Of a stretch of DNA of 48,641 nt, positions 8,357 to 16,817 are shown in pieces (position 1 is the stretch's first letter; every line of letters begins with the position of its first letter). The position numbers and the translations under genes were made by a program. Source of the stretch: Roseburia sp. (GTDB lineage: Bacteria > Bacillota_A > Clostridia > Lachnospirales > Lachnospiraceae); assembly GCA_019411365.1 (NCBI GenBank), contig DXQT01000006.1:1-48641 (forward strand), written 5' to 3'. Under the pieces are notes generated by a model. That model searched no databases. It saw only the letters and a list, made by a program, of their open reading frames with translations, and had not been told where the DNA came from.

Positions 8357-9237
8357 AAAAGACGGACTGGATAGATGTGATCGGAAAAATCGATCCGGCT
8401 TATGTAAAAGAAGCGGAACAGTGGAGCAAAGCAGCACAGAAAAAGAGAAATCTTAAGCATTTCACCGCAATGGCAGCGTGCGTGTGTATTCTGCTGGCTG
8501 GAGCAGTGGTATCATTTGATCTGTGGGTGCAGAACAAAGATACAGGCGCAGAGACAGAAAGTGCTGTCGCAGAAGGGATGAACGAAGGTGCATCAGCCCC
8601 AAATGAGGGGAACGAAACTGCAGTGGCAAAGGCGGAAGAGGAACAGACAGAGAGTGTGGAGTCAGAATCTTTTGCAGATACAGACGAGCAGATCACGATC
8701 AACGAGGTCAGTGAACTGACAACGATTGCGATCGATGTGGGGAATGGACAGGAAGAGCGTATGAGTGCAGAGGAGTTGGAGCAGTATTATGGAGTGACTG
8801 TTTTTCCAAAAAATCTGCCGGAAAATCTTGTGGCATATGCAGAGGAGCATGATACAGATACAGCCTATGTACAAAGCAGTATACAGCCATTGGACGGGGA
8901 AAAAGAGAAAAATCAGACCACGGCTGAAAGAAGTATTTATTATAATAAAGATCATCAGGTAGTGGATGATAATAATACATTTCTGTATGAGAGTGAGGAT
9001 GGAAACAGAAGCCTTGAGATCGGTGTCCGCACGATGGAATCCGGGATTATCACGGAATTTGAGGATGATGATTTAAAAACTTCTGAGATCAATAATAGGG
9101 AAGTGACGATCGCACGTCTTGCAGCGGAGGATGAATGTTATCTCGCGATTTTTACAAAGGAAGGTGTGACGTTTACCATCCAGACGAAGAATCTGACCGA
9201 GGAGGAACTCCTCATGGTATTGCGTGAACTGTGTTGA
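8353..9237 (+). CDS. Putative membrane anti-sigma factor for the first ECF sigma
   Basis: A 294-residue single-pass membrane protein with a 35-residue cytoplasmic head (MKKTDWIDVIGKIDPAY), a helix at about 36-57, a Glu/Ala-rich linker, and an extracytoplasmic domain of about 150 residues (ITINEVSELTTIAI to LLMVLREL). No zinc-finger motif is present. The identity as anti-sigma rests on topology and the ATGA overlap with the sigma gene, which is the usual arrangement. The outer domain is not recognised with certainty; a DUF4367-like fold is possible. Confidence 0.65.
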   Translation: MKKTDWIDVIGKIDPAYVKEAEQWSKAAQKKRNLKHFTAMAACVCILLAGAVVSFDLWVQNKDTGAETESAVAEGMNEGASAPNEGNETAVAKAEEEQTESVESESFADTDEQITINEVSELTTIAIDVGNGQEERMSAEELEQYYGVTVFPKNLPENLVAYAEEHDTDTAYVQSSIQPLDGEKEKNQTTAERSIYYNKDHQVVDDNNTFLYESEDGNRSLEIGVRTMESGIITEFEDDDLKTSEINNREVTIARLAAEDECYLAIFTKEGVTFTIQTKNLTEEELLMVLRELC

Positions 9238-9282
9238 CCTCAAAGGGGAAAAACGACTGGAAGTAAAAAAATAAAATTTCCG

Positions 9283-9310
9283 TGTAACATTTTTCAAAAA
9301 GGATTGTTAT
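9283..9310 (+). promoter_or_regulatory. Candidate ECF promoter of the second sigma gene
   Basis: TGTAAC (9283-9288) is followed after 16 bases by TGTTAT (9305-9310), 75 bases before the second sigma start. The -35 matches that of the first ECF promoter at the same distance, while the -10 differs (TGTTAT against CGTCTT). That is what two related but distinct sigma factors would require. Confidence 0.45.
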
Positions 9311-9385
9311 ATAGATGAAGTTCCAAAAGCGCAGGCTGAGTCACAGGAATGGGGACGGTCGTTTTTATACGGGAGAGGAGGAGTC

Positions 9386-9889
9386 ATGGAAAAAGATATA
9401 TTAAAGCAGCTATATCAGAAATATCGCAAAGAAATATATCTTTACCTCTACTCTTTGTGCAAAAACAGCAGTCTTGCGGAGGATCTTTTGCAGGAAACTT
9501 TTTTAAAAGCACTGCTTTCGCTGCCGGATGACCACACAAACATGCGTGCATGGCTGTATCTGGTGGCGCGCAATCTTTTTTTCAATTATTACCGCAGGGA
9601 AAAAGAGAAAGTACCGCTTGGTGAAGTGCAACAGATACAGAATACCGCATCGCAGGAGGTTCTGGAAGGCATTTTGAAAGAGGAGAAAAACAGGCTCCTT
9701 TATCAGGCAATGAATGAACTGGAAGAACGGAAACGGGAGATTCTGCTGATGCAGTATTTTGGCGGACTGTCACAGAAAGAGATTGCGGCGATCTTAAAAA
9801 TGACACCGGAAAATGTACGGGTACTGTCATATCGGGCAAAGCGTGAACTGCGGACTTACATGGAGGATCATAACTATGACTTATCGTGA
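9386..9889 (+). CDS. ECF-type RNA polymerase sigma factor (second copy)
   Basis: A 167-residue sigma factor. Region 2 covers about 8-75 (SLAEDLLQETFLKAL and MRAWLYLVARNLFFNYYRR). Region 4 covers about 110-160 (LEERKREILLMQYFGGLSQKEIAAILKMTPENVRVLSYRAKREL). It is clearly different from the sigma factor 1 kb upstream, so this is not a recent duplication. The start has GAGGAGG upstream. Its 3' end overlaps the next gene by 14 bases, and that gene's ribosome site (GGAGG, 9862-9866) lies inside this frame. Confidence 0.9.
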   Translation: MEKDILKQLYQKYRKEIYLYLYSLCKNSSLAEDLLQETFLKALLSLPDDHTNMRAWLYLVARNLFFNYYRREKEKVPLGEVQQIQNTASQEVLEGILKEEKNRLLYQAMNELEERKREILLMQYFGGLSQKEIAAILKMTPENVRVLSYRAKRELRTYMEDHNYDLS

Positions 9890-11117
9890 ATTGTTAAAAT
9901 TATATCAGGAAGGAAAATTAGACAAGGCACAGACAGATGAAGTGGAACATGCCATTGAGAAGCAGGAAGCTATCAGTGAGTACCTCTATGAAAAAGAGGA
10001 GATTCCGGGACTCGAAGTACTTCAAGGGCAGGAGAAAGAAGAGGTTTTTGTGCAGGGCAATGATGCAGAATCCGAAGAGGAACAGCGTTTTGTAAAAATG
10101 ATACAGAAAACGATCCGGCGAACTTTTTTGAAAATGGGTGTGATCGTCGGAACAGGCGTGCTTGCCGTCGTGCTCTGTGTGATCTTTGTTCTGCCGCAGG
10201 TTGTATCGGCTTTTTACTATAATCCAAATGAAGTGGTGGGAATAGGCGAAGGCAGTGATATTACAACAACACGGATGAGCCTTGACCTTTCTGTATATTC
10301 CGAACTGTTCTGGCCGGGCAGTTACCGGAACACAGTCAATGCGGTGGCAGAGGGTTATGGAACATACAATATTTCTATTCCGCAGGGGATTTCATTTGGC
10401 GGAAAATTTACAACCGTCAACGGCAGGCTAAAGCGTGGGAAGCTGACGCTTTATAATACAGATGAGTTCAAAATGCCTTATGGAAATACGTTTATGGTGC
10501 CGGAAGAGGTGGAAGAATACTCTAGAATACATTTTTTCGACGAAGATACCAGACAATTCTGGGGACCGGCAGGAAGTGAGGAGGAAGCATATGCGTCTAT
10601 TGAGAAACTGGATGATAATGCGTATTACATTGCATACGCGTCCCTGGAAAAACTGACCAGTTATGCAGATTTTTATAATTGGGCGAAAAACAGGGAGATG
10701 GACGCACAGCTGTGGTGTGCAGTCTATACATCCGATGAAGATGGCTATATGTGTGACTCTGTACCGGTTGGGATGCTGATTAATCCAAGTGGAAGCTGCA
10801 TCGACTGGGACAGGGAGACTTATCCATATCTCTGCCAGCTTGATAATCGTGCGGATACAGACAGCTGGCATATATCAGAGGATACAGAGAAAATGGAGAC
10901 GCATTTTATCAGTCTTTTGAGCTATCTGCGCGATCATCCGGAGATTGTGAAGATTTTAAATGGGTATCAGGAAATTCCTTACGATATGATGATCGAGAGT
11001 GTAAAGCAGGATGGACTGCGTATTTATGGATTTTCAATCGTCTGCCAGAAGAAAAAATTATTACAGCTGCGGGATGAAGAGGGGATTTCCTATCTGTATG
11101 CAGTGCCGTTGGATTAA
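9876..11117 (+). CDS. Membrane anti-sigma factor (sigma-regulator N/C-domain type)
   Basis: A 413-residue partner of the second ECF sigma factor. It has a cytoplasmic N-terminal helical region (MTYRELLKLYQEGKLDKAQ), a short segment FVKMIQKTIRRTFLKMG, a transmembrane helix at about 90-112, then a large extracytoplasmic domain. Layout and the FLPQVVSAFYYNPNE-like passage after the helix fit the paired Sigma_reg_N and Sigma_reg_C families. I start it at 9876, where GGAGG sits nine bases upstream; the longer open frame runs back into the sigma gene. The 14-base overlap implies coupled translation. It should hold the sigma factor at the membrane until an envelope signal arrives. Confidence 0.78.
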   Translation: MTYRELLKLYQEGKLDKAQTDEVEHAIEKQEAISEYLYEKEEIPGLEVLQGQEKEEVFVQGNDAESEEEQRFVKMIQKTIRRTFLKMGVIVGTGVLAVVLCVIFVLPQVVSAFYYNPNEVVGIGEGSDITTTRMSLDLSVYSELFWPGSYRNTVNAVAEGYGTYNISIPQGISFGGKFTTVNGRLKRGKLTLYNTDEFKMPYGNTFMVPEEVEEYSRIHFFDEDTRQFWGPAGSEEEAYASIEKLDDNAYYIAYASLEKLTSYADFYNWAKNREMDAQLWCAVYTSDEDGYMCDSVPVGMLINPSGSCIDWDRETYPYLCQLDNRADTDSWHISEDTEKMETHFISLLSYLRDHPEIVKILNGYQEIPYDMMIESVKQDGLRIYGFSIVCQKKKLLQLRDEEGISYLYAVPLD

Positions 11118-11149
11118 ATAAGGTTTTGGGGCAGGGAAAGCGTTCAAAT

Positions 11150-12088
11150 TTATTGTTTATCGGTGCACAGTTTCTTTACTTCAGCGATAGACAAACCAGA
11201 GAAATTGGCGATTTCGTCTAAGGAAAATTTGTCAGATTGCAGCATTCGACTGGCAATTTCAAGAGCAGCGTGATTTTCACCCTCTGCAAATCCGGCTTCA
11301 TGTCCGGCTTCGCGTCCTGCCTCAAACTCTGCTTTTCGTAATTTTTTTTCTTCTAATTCTTTATCATACTCAAAAATACTCATACTGATGACCTCATTTC
11401 GGTTCTGGGTAAGAAATTCCGCCAGAATCCCTTCCCGGATGCATTCATCCACTGCATGTTTTACGGCCTCGTTCAAAGGCATGTCTGATGCATAGTGGCG
11501 CACTCTGGCAACATACTGTGCATATTCTTTTAACATACTGCAATGCTGCATTAAATCTGCATTGTGTCCTTCATTGACATTTAAAACTGTAACGATTAAC
11601 TCAAGTTTTGGTTCCCCTGTCAGACATTCAAATGCCGAGGAAAGCCGAAGTTCTGTACAGTCAGAAATTACCGTTGAACCATTGTAGAATTCGATAAAAT
11701 TTGGGGCAGGAATTTTCTGTAAGGTGGAAGAAAACAGTGATTTTTTATCCACGAGTTTCTGGTATTCACTGCAAATATAAAATAAATCTCGAAGTGGCAT
11801 ATTAGGGTTGTAGGTCGACTGATGTTCATACAGATACAGATTCGTATCCATGATAAATGCCAGATCGTTTTTTATTCCCATATAAATAGCATTTTCGAGT
11901 GTCACAATCTCCAAATCTTCCGGGTTTTTATAATTACTCTGATTGACTGCATTGTAAAGAGAGAGCAGATTTTTCCGGTCAGAAAACAACATCCGAAAAA
12001 CGGTGTCTTTATAATTACGGTTTGCCGCTGGTGTTTTGAATGTAAAGTTTCTTTTTGCTCTGTTACGGTTTCTTTTGCATTTTGCCAT
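11150..12088 (-). CDS. Rpn-family PD-(D/E)XK nuclease / transposase-like protein
   Basis: A 312-residue protein of the Rpn (PDDEXK) group. The N-terminal part carries FKTPAANRNYKDTVFRMLFSDRKNLLSLYNA. The nuclease core is NDLAFIMDTNLYLYEHQSTYNPNMPLRDL, with the family's Asp then Glu-x-Gln. A DKxxLLEE-like tail and a charged repeat (AEFEAGREAGHEAGFAEGE) precede the C-terminus. AGGAGG lies ten bases before the ATG. It is a single gene convergent with the anti-sigma operon. Family members promote recombination or act as DNases; whether this copy is active or connected with the palindromic elements nearby is unknown. Confidence 0.85.
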   Translation of the reverse strand: MAKCKRNRNRAKRNFTFKTPAANRNYKDTVFRMLFSDRKNLLSLYNAVNQSNYKNPEDLEIVTLENAIYMGIKNDLAFIMDTNLYLYEHQSTYNPNMPLRDLFYICSEYQKLVDKKSLFSSTLQKIPAPNFIEFYNGSTVISDCTELRLSSAFECLTGEPKLELIVTVLNVNEGHNADLMQHCSMLKEYAQYVARVRHYASDMPLNEAVKHAVDECIREGILAEFLTQNRNEVISMSIFEYDKELEEKKLRKAEFEAGREAGHEAGFAEGENHAALEIASRMLQSDKFSLDEIANFSGLSIAEVKKLCTDKQ

Positions 12089-12476
12089 AAATTTTTTCCT
12101 CCTGAAATTGGCAGGACAGTTTTTTAACTGTTCTCTGATTGCAGGAGAATATAACTATTTGTGATTCTAAGTTCATCTCGTCTCCTGCTTTTTAATTGGT
12201 TAATGGGTAACGAAAGCATAGATACGAATGAAGTACGCAGACTATTTGGGGCTAATCTGTCGTTCTTAGAATATAGATGACAATGTCATGAAGATTTTGT
12301 AAAATATGCTTTGAATTATTGTAACATAGAGCGTATATAAGAAGCAAGAAGTTTATGAATGAGTTTTGAAAATTTTGAGAGTAATCGTTACTGTTTAGTC
12401 AGTAGTAAAACAGTTGCTGTTTTGTTGCTGAAGAAAGTGATTCGGGAGTGAGAAGTAACAAATATTTTTAGTTTTT
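12089..12476. other. Gene-free stretch before the serpin promoter
   Basis: This AT-rich spacer holds one notable pair, GCAGGAGA (12141-12148) and TCTCCTGC (12181-12188), followed by five T. It is an inverted repeat with a 32-base loop and could be a weak bidirectional terminator or regulatory hairpin. A 25-codon open frame at 12203-12280 has no convincing ribosome site. I see no gene here. Confidence 0.4.
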
Positions 12477-12507
12477 TGTAACCAACTGTAAAAATCAGCG
12501 TCTTTCC
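12477..12507 (+). promoter_or_regulatory. Candidate ECF-sigma promoter of the serpin gene
   Basis: TGTAACC, 15 bases, CGTCTTTCC: both blocks and the gap match the promoter of the first ECF sigma gene (7698-7728). The distance to the start codon is also nearly the same (68 and 70 bases). Confidence 0.68.
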
Positions 12508-12574
12508 TTATAGAAAGATAACAGCAGTAGAAGAACATATTCACATAACCATCGAAAAAAGGAGGACAAAGCAT

Positions 12575-13894
12575 ATGAAACGAAAACTGGTTACAATTTT
12601 GATCGGATGTATGGCGTTAGGATTATTTGGGTGTGGCAGTGGATTATCTGATACGACGAAGCGGTTGACGCCGCAACAGTCGGAGGACAGTGAACAAAAT
12701 GCCAATCATACAGGAAATGAGGATCAGCAGGCAGAGGCTGATACGACAGAAAAGAAAGCGGAAGATGGTAGCGCGGAAACGTCCTTCGGTTACCGATACC
12801 GCCAGTTTGCCCTGAATCTGCTGCAGCAGACATATGAGGATGGAAAAAATGAGATGATATCTCCATTGTCAGTATTAGCAGCGCTTACCATGACAGAAAA
12901 TGGTGCAAAAGGCAATACGCTGTCACAGATGGAGCAGGTTCTGTCGGATGGAACACCGGTAGGGCAGCAGGGCAGAGAACTTTCTTCGTATATGAAAAAA
13001 CTGGCCGATACAGAGAATACGCATCTAAACATTGCAAATTCAATCTGGCTGAAAGATGCAGACACCTTACATGTGGAGGATGATTTCCTGTCAGAAAACA
13101 GTAAATTATTTGATGCGGAAATATATCAGGCACCTTTTGATGAACATACATTAAAAGATATCAATACATGGGTTTCGCAAAAAACAGAAAAAATGATCCC
13201 ACAGATATTAGACAAAATCGAAGACAATTCGGTAATGTATCTGATCAATGCCATTGCTTTTGATGCAAAGTGGCAGTCTCCATATGAAAAAGAGGATGTA
13301 GAGTCAGGCACATTTACTTCTGAAAATGGAACACAGCAGACGGTGGATATGATGTATTCCACAGAAGCATATTATCTGGAAGATGACAGTACGACCGGTT
13401 TTATCAGACCATATGAAGATGGATACAGTTTTATGGCATTGCTTCCAAAAGAAGGGATAAGCATAGAGGATTATATCAGTCATTTGTCAGCAGAAAAACT
13501 AATCGGTCTTGTAGAAAATGTCAGCACGGATTATGAAGTGGATGCAGCAATCCCAAAATTCAAGTCCGAATATTCAATAGAATTAAAAGATACATTGCAG
13601 AACATGGGAATGACAGATGCATTTGATGAGGAACAGGCAGATTTTCGAGGAATTGGAACCAGTGATAATAGAAATATCTATATCAACATGGTACTGCACA
13701 AAACCTATATCGAAGTTGATGAGCAGGGAACAAAAGCGGGTGCCTCAACGGTTGTCGGAATGGTGGAAACGATGTCCTTATATGAACCTGAAATAAAAAC
13801 GGTGCATCTGGACCGCCCATTTGTCTATGCCATCATTGACACAGAAACACAGATGCCGATCTTTCTCGGAGTCACAGAATCCGTGGAAGAATAA
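12575..13894 (+). CDS. Serpin-family protease inhibitor, lipoprotein
   Basis: A 439-residue serpin. A lipoprotein signal peptide (lipobox LGLFGC, Cys20) and a polar linker to about residue 65 place it outside the membrane. The serpin fold follows (YRQFALNLLQQTY, NMISPLSVLAAL-like NEMISPLSVLAALTM, NAIAFDAKWQSPYE). The hinge of the reactive loop is EQGTKAGAST, with P17 at about residue 383; small residues at P12-P8 fit an inhibitory serpin. The scissile bond is probably near VETMS, with Thr or Met at P1, which is uncertain. The end DRPFVYAIIDTETQMPIFLG is typical. GGAGGA precedes the ATG. The likely role is protection against host or community serine proteases in the gut. Confidence 0.92.
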   Translation: MKRKLVTILIGCMALGLFGCGSGLSDTTKRLTPQQSEDSEQNANHTGNEDQQAEADTTEKKAEDGSAETSFGYRYRQFALNLLQQTYEDGKNEMISPLSVLAALTMTENGAKGNTLSQMEQVLSDGTPVGQQGRELSSYMKKLADTENTHLNIANSIWLKDADTLHVEDDFLSENSKLFDAEIYQAPFDEHTLKDINTWVSQKTEKMIPQILDKIEDNSVMYLINAIAFDAKWQSPYEKEDVESGTFTSENGTQQTVDMMYSTEAYYLEDDSTTGFIRPYEDGYSFMALLPKEGISIEDYISHLSAEKLIGLVENVSTDYEVDAAIPKFKSEYSIELKDTLQNMGMTDAFDEEQADFRGIGTSDNRNIYINMVLHKTYIEVDEQGTKAGASTVVGMVETMSLYEPEIKTVHLDRPFVYAIIDTETQMPIFLGVTESVEE

Positions 13895-13955
13895 GAATGT
13901 GCCAGCATTATATGAAAAAGGTTGTTAAATAATTAACATGTACTAAAAAACATAC

Positions 13956-13984
13956 TTGAGATTCTATATAAATTCGTTTATACT
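13956..13984 (+). promoter_or_regulatory. Sigma-A-type promoter of the ABC importer operon
   Basis: TTGAGA (13956-13961), 17 bases, TATACT (13979-13984). Transcription from here would give a leader of about 300 bases that contains the palindromic element at 14038-14251. Confidence 0.55.
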
Positions 13985-14037
13985 AAATTCGGTCTGACAG
14001 GAAAGAAGAAACTGACCTGAGATATTTTTAATAGACA

Positions 14038-14251
14038 ATTGCGAAACTCATAAAAACCTAAATTGAATTGTGAAAAAATAACAAAAGTTTGAGAAAACAC
14101 TGGGGAGCGGTCGGCACTTAGAAGGCAGGTGCGATGTTAATCGTGACTGGCTTCTTAGTACCGTTACCAGCGACACGTAGCGAGAGCGTGTTTTCGAAAA
14201 TTTTGTTATTTTTGAACAATTAAAAGAAGCGTATGAGGAGTTTCGCAATTA
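14038..14251 (+). repeat. Large imperfect palindrome with structured core (MITE-like or leader RNA)
   Basis: The ends are AATTGCGAAACTC (about 14037-14050) and GAGTTTCGCAATT, exact inverted repeats. Inside them the two arms pair again through AAAATAACAAAA and GAAAACAC blocks. The central part folds on its own: GGTCGGCACTTAGAAG opposes CTTCTTAGTACCGTTACC. No open frame looks real. It lies between a promoter and the ABC operon start, so it would be transcribed as a long hairpin. It may be an inserted miniature element, a cis-regulatory RNA, or both. Confidence 0.65.
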
Positions 14252-14288
14252 CCTAGATATTCTTAAGACCAGAAGGAGAATTTATATT

Positions 14289-15371
14289 ATGAAGAAAAAA
14301 CTTGTATCAGCACTGGCTCTTATGATGTCCTGTGTGATGCTGGCAGCATGCGGCGGAAACAAAGTGGAAGAGAATACAGCCACTCCGCAGACCGAGACCA
14401 GCGAAGCAGTCACAGAATCAACAGAGGAAGCAGCAAGTACAGAAACTGAAGCAGCAGGCGAATTGACAGATGTGAATGTAGCCGCCTTAAAAGGACCGAC
14501 AGCTATGGGAATGGTGAAGCTGATGGATGATTCCGACAACGGAGATACCGGAGCAAATCATTACAATTTTACCATTGCAGCATCACCGGATGAGATCACA
14601 CCGCAGATTGTGCAGGGAAATGTGGACATTGCAGCAGTTCCGGCAAACCTTGCATCTGTTTTGTACAACAAAGAGGGTGTGGATGTCAGCGTTTTGGCAG
14701 TCAATACGTTAGGTGTATTATATATTGTGGAAAATGGCGACAGTGTACAGAGTGTTGCTGATTTAAAAGGAAAAACCATCTATGCCAGCGGAAAGGGTGC
14801 AACACCGGAATACGCATTAAACTATATGCTGACTGCAAATGGCATTGACCCGGAAAAAGATGTCACAATCGAATACAAATCCGAGCATTCTGAATGTGTG
14901 GCAGCACTCGCAGCAAATGAGGATGCAGTGGCAATGCTTCCACAGCCATTTGTGACTGTGGCAATGACACAGAATGAAAATATCCGTGTGGCACTTGACC
15001 TTACCGAAGAGTGGGAGAAGGCTTCCGGCGATGGAGATACAAAGGCAGCCTTAATTACCGGAGTTGTGATCGCAAGAAATGATTTTATTGAAGCGCATCC
15101 GGACGCAGTTGAGACATTTTTGCAGCAGTATGAGGCTTCTGTAAACTATGTAAATGACAATGTGGCAGATGCGGCAGTCCTTGTCGGAAACTACGATATT
15201 GTTACAGCACAGGTAGCAGAGAAGGCAATCCCGGAATGTAACATTACATTTATTGCCGGAAATGATATGAAAGCAAAATTAAGCAGCTATCTTGGAATTT
15301 TATTTGAACAGAATCCGGCAGCAGTCGGTGGAGCATTACCAAATGATGATTTCTACTACAACGCAGACTAG
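14289..15371 (+). CDS. ABC transporter substrate-binding lipoprotein (NMT1/SsuA-like)
   Basis: A 360-residue solute-binding lipoprotein with signal peptide and lipobox MLAAC (Cys21), a Thr/Glu-rich linker to about 60, then a two-lobe binding fold. VNVAALKGPTAMGMVKLM, IVQGNVDIAAVPANLASVLYN and DLKGKTIYASGKGATPEYALNYML are typical of the NMT1/THI5-like cluster, which binds aromatic, sulfonate, nitrate or pyrimidine ligands. The permease gene overlaps its end by 29 bases and an ATPase follows. The ligand cannot be named; no TPP riboswitch is visible, which weakens a thiamine-precursor role. Confidence 0.85.
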   Translation: MKKKLVSALALMMSCVMLAACGGNKVEENTATPQTETSEAVTESTEEAASTETEAAGELTDVNVAALKGPTAMGMVKLMDDSDNGDTGANHYNFTIAASPDEITPQIVQGNVDIAAVPANLASVLYNKEGVDVSVLAVNTLGVLYIVENGDSVQSVADLKGKTIYASGKGATPEYALNYMLTANGIDPEKDVTIEYKSEHSECVAALAANEDAVAMLPQPFVTVAMTQNENIRVALDLTEEWEKASGDGDTKAALITGVVIARNDFIEAHPDAVETFLQQYEASVNYVNDNVADAAVLVGNYDIVTAQVAEKAIPECNITFIAGNDMKAKLSSYLGILFEQNPAAVGGALPNDDFYYNAD

Positions 15372-16116
15372 GAAGAAAAATAAAATAAAACTCTGGACCA
15401 TTGCATTCTGGCTGTTACTCTGGCAGTTTGCAAGCATGGCATTAGACAAGCAGATATTACTGGCATCGCCCCTTTCAGTGGGGCGGTGCCTGCTTTCGTT
15501 GGTGAGAACCTTTTCCTTCTGGGAGTCAATCTGGTTTTCGCTGGAGCGCATCGCACTTGGTTTCTTCTGCGCAGCGGCAGGCGGCGTTTTGCTTTCTGCA
15601 TTGGCATATCATGTGAAATTAATACGCGATATCCTTGCACTTCCGGTGGCTGTATTAAAGGCTACTCCGGTCGCATCTTTTATTGTGCTGGTGCTCATCT
15701 GGATGCCATCAAAAAACCTGTCAATACTGATTTCTTTCATCATGGCATTTCCAATCATTTATACAAATCTTCTGGAGGGATTTGAACATCTGGACCGGGA
15801 ACTTTTTGAGATGGCAAAAATCTTTCGGATGACATTCTGGAACAAAATGTATTACCTTTATTTTGGGGGACTTTTTGCGTATTTTCGTTCTGCCTGCGCA
15901 ATTGCGATCGGTATGTGCTTTAAGGCGGGGATCGCAGCAGAAATCATTGGCATTCCAAAAGGCTCCATCGGAGAAAACCTTTACAATGCAAAGATTTATC
16001 TGGAGACACCTGACCTGTTCGCCTGGACATTTGTCATTATTGCAGTGAGTGTGCTTTTTGAAAAAATTTTTCAGTGGCTGTTGTCATTGCTGGCGCATCG
16101 GTTAAGTGTAAAATAA
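15343..16116 (+). CDS. ABC transporter permease (SsuC/TauC-like)
   Basis: A 257-residue inner-membrane permease with about six hydrophobic segments and the EAA-type cytoplasmic loop (ELFEMAKIFRMTFWNKMYYLYFGG), followed by GIAAEIIGIPKGSIGENLYNAK. I chose ATG 15343, nine bases after GTGGAG inside the preceding gene; the longer open frame begins well inside the binding-protein gene. The 29-base overlap suggests translational coupling. It completes an importer with the flanking binding protein and ATPase. Confidence 0.88.
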   Translation: MMISTTTQTRKKNKIKLWTIAFWLLLWQFASMALDKQILLASPLSVGRCLLSLVRTFSFWESIWFSLERIALGFFCAAAGGVLLSALAYHVKLIRDILALPVAVLKATPVASFIVLVLIWMPSKNLSILISFIMAFPIIYTNLLEGFEHLDRELFEMAKIFRMTFWNKMYYLYFGGLFAYFRSACAIAIGMCFKAGIAAEIIGIPKGSIGENLYNAKIYLETPDLFAWTFVIIAVSVLFEKIFQWLLSLLAHRLSVK

Positions 16117-16189
16117 TTTGCGGTTTACGCATGTGAGCAAAGCAAAAAAAGGCAGTAGAAAACAAAAATGGAATTGGTAAAAGAAAAAA

Positions 16190-16759
16190 ATGGATATCAT
16201 AGTAAAAAATTTATGTAAAACATATGATCGTAATCGGGTGTTAGATCATTTTTCCTGTACGTTCAGGGAGAAAAAAATGACATGTATTATGGGAAAATCA
16301 GGCATCGGAAAATCCACGCTGCTATCGATTCTGATGGGGCTGGAGAAGGCGGATGAAGGAACTGTTTCCGGTATGGAGCATCAAAAGATCAGCGCTATAT
16401 TTCAGGAAAACCGCCTGTTTGAAAATCTGGATGCGGTGACTAACATCCATATCACAACCGGAAAAACAAAAGAAGAGATCACAGGCTTTTTAAAAAAGAT
16501 GGAACTTGACGATATTGCCGGAAAGCCGGTAAGTGAGTACAGCGGCGGTATGAAACGCCGTGTGGCGATCGCAAGGGCACTTCTGGCAGAGTATGATATT
16601 TTGATCATGGATGAGCCTTTGCAGGGACTTGACGCAGAGACGAAGGAGAAAGTTGCCACAGTCATAAAAACGCAGACTGCCGGAAAAACAGTTCTTTTTG
16701 TCACGCATGATGAGAAAGAGGCAGAATTTTTCGAGGCAGAGTGCATGGAACTTGTCTGA
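16190..16759 (+). CDS. ABC transporter ATP-binding protein
   Basis: A short, 189-residue ATPase, below the usual 240 or so for this subfamily. Walker A is GKSGIGKST (about 35-43), the signature is YSGGMKRRVAIARAL (about 118), Walker B is DILIMDEP, the D-loop is LQGLD, and the H-loop is VTHD. All catalytic motifs are present, so the shortness reflects a missing C-terminal tail rather than loss of function. The ribosome site is weak. It lies 73 bases after the permease and energises that importer. Confidence 0.88.
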   Translation: MDIIVKNLCKTYDRNRVLDHFSCTFREKKMTCIMGKSGIGKSTLLSILMGLEKADEGTVSGMEHQKISAIFQENRLFENLDAVTNIHITTGKTKEEITGFLKKMELDDIAGKPVSEYSGGMKRRVAIARALLAEYDILIMDEPLQGLDAETKEKVATVIKTQTAGKTVLFVTHDEKEAEFFEAECMELV

Positions 16760-16767
16760 ATTTACGC

Positions 16768-16817
16768 AAAAAAGAGGCAGACCACACATTTACTGTGCTG
16801 ATCTGCCTCTTCTTTTT
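16768..16817. terminator. Bidirectional terminator between ABC operon and PfkB gene
   Basis: AGAGGCAGA (16773-16781) and TCTGCCTCT (16802-16810) form a long stem with flanking A and T runs on either side. It serves both converging transcription units. Confidence 0.85.

Noticed and set aside
8353..9237. Zinc-binding anti-sigma factor
   Set aside because: No HxxxCxxC motif exists in the cytoplasmic head, so a zinc-type assignment cannot be made.
12141..12188. Insertion-sequence ends flanking part of the Rpn leader
   Set aside because: The eight-base inverted pair has no target duplication or transposase between; a hairpin is the simpler reading.
12203..12280. 25-codon open frame between the Rpn and serpin genes
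   Set aside because: No clear ribosome site, no recognisable motif, and it ends abruptly; may be a remnant but cannot be supported.
14048..14248. 66-codon minus-strand frame inside the palindromic leader
   Set aside because: It simply reads through the palindrome; composition is not protein-like and no ribosome site is seen.
13985..14288. TPP or other known riboswitch before the ABC importer
   Set aside because: None of the conserved TPP, SAM, cobalamin or FMN core sequences is present; only the palindrome is.
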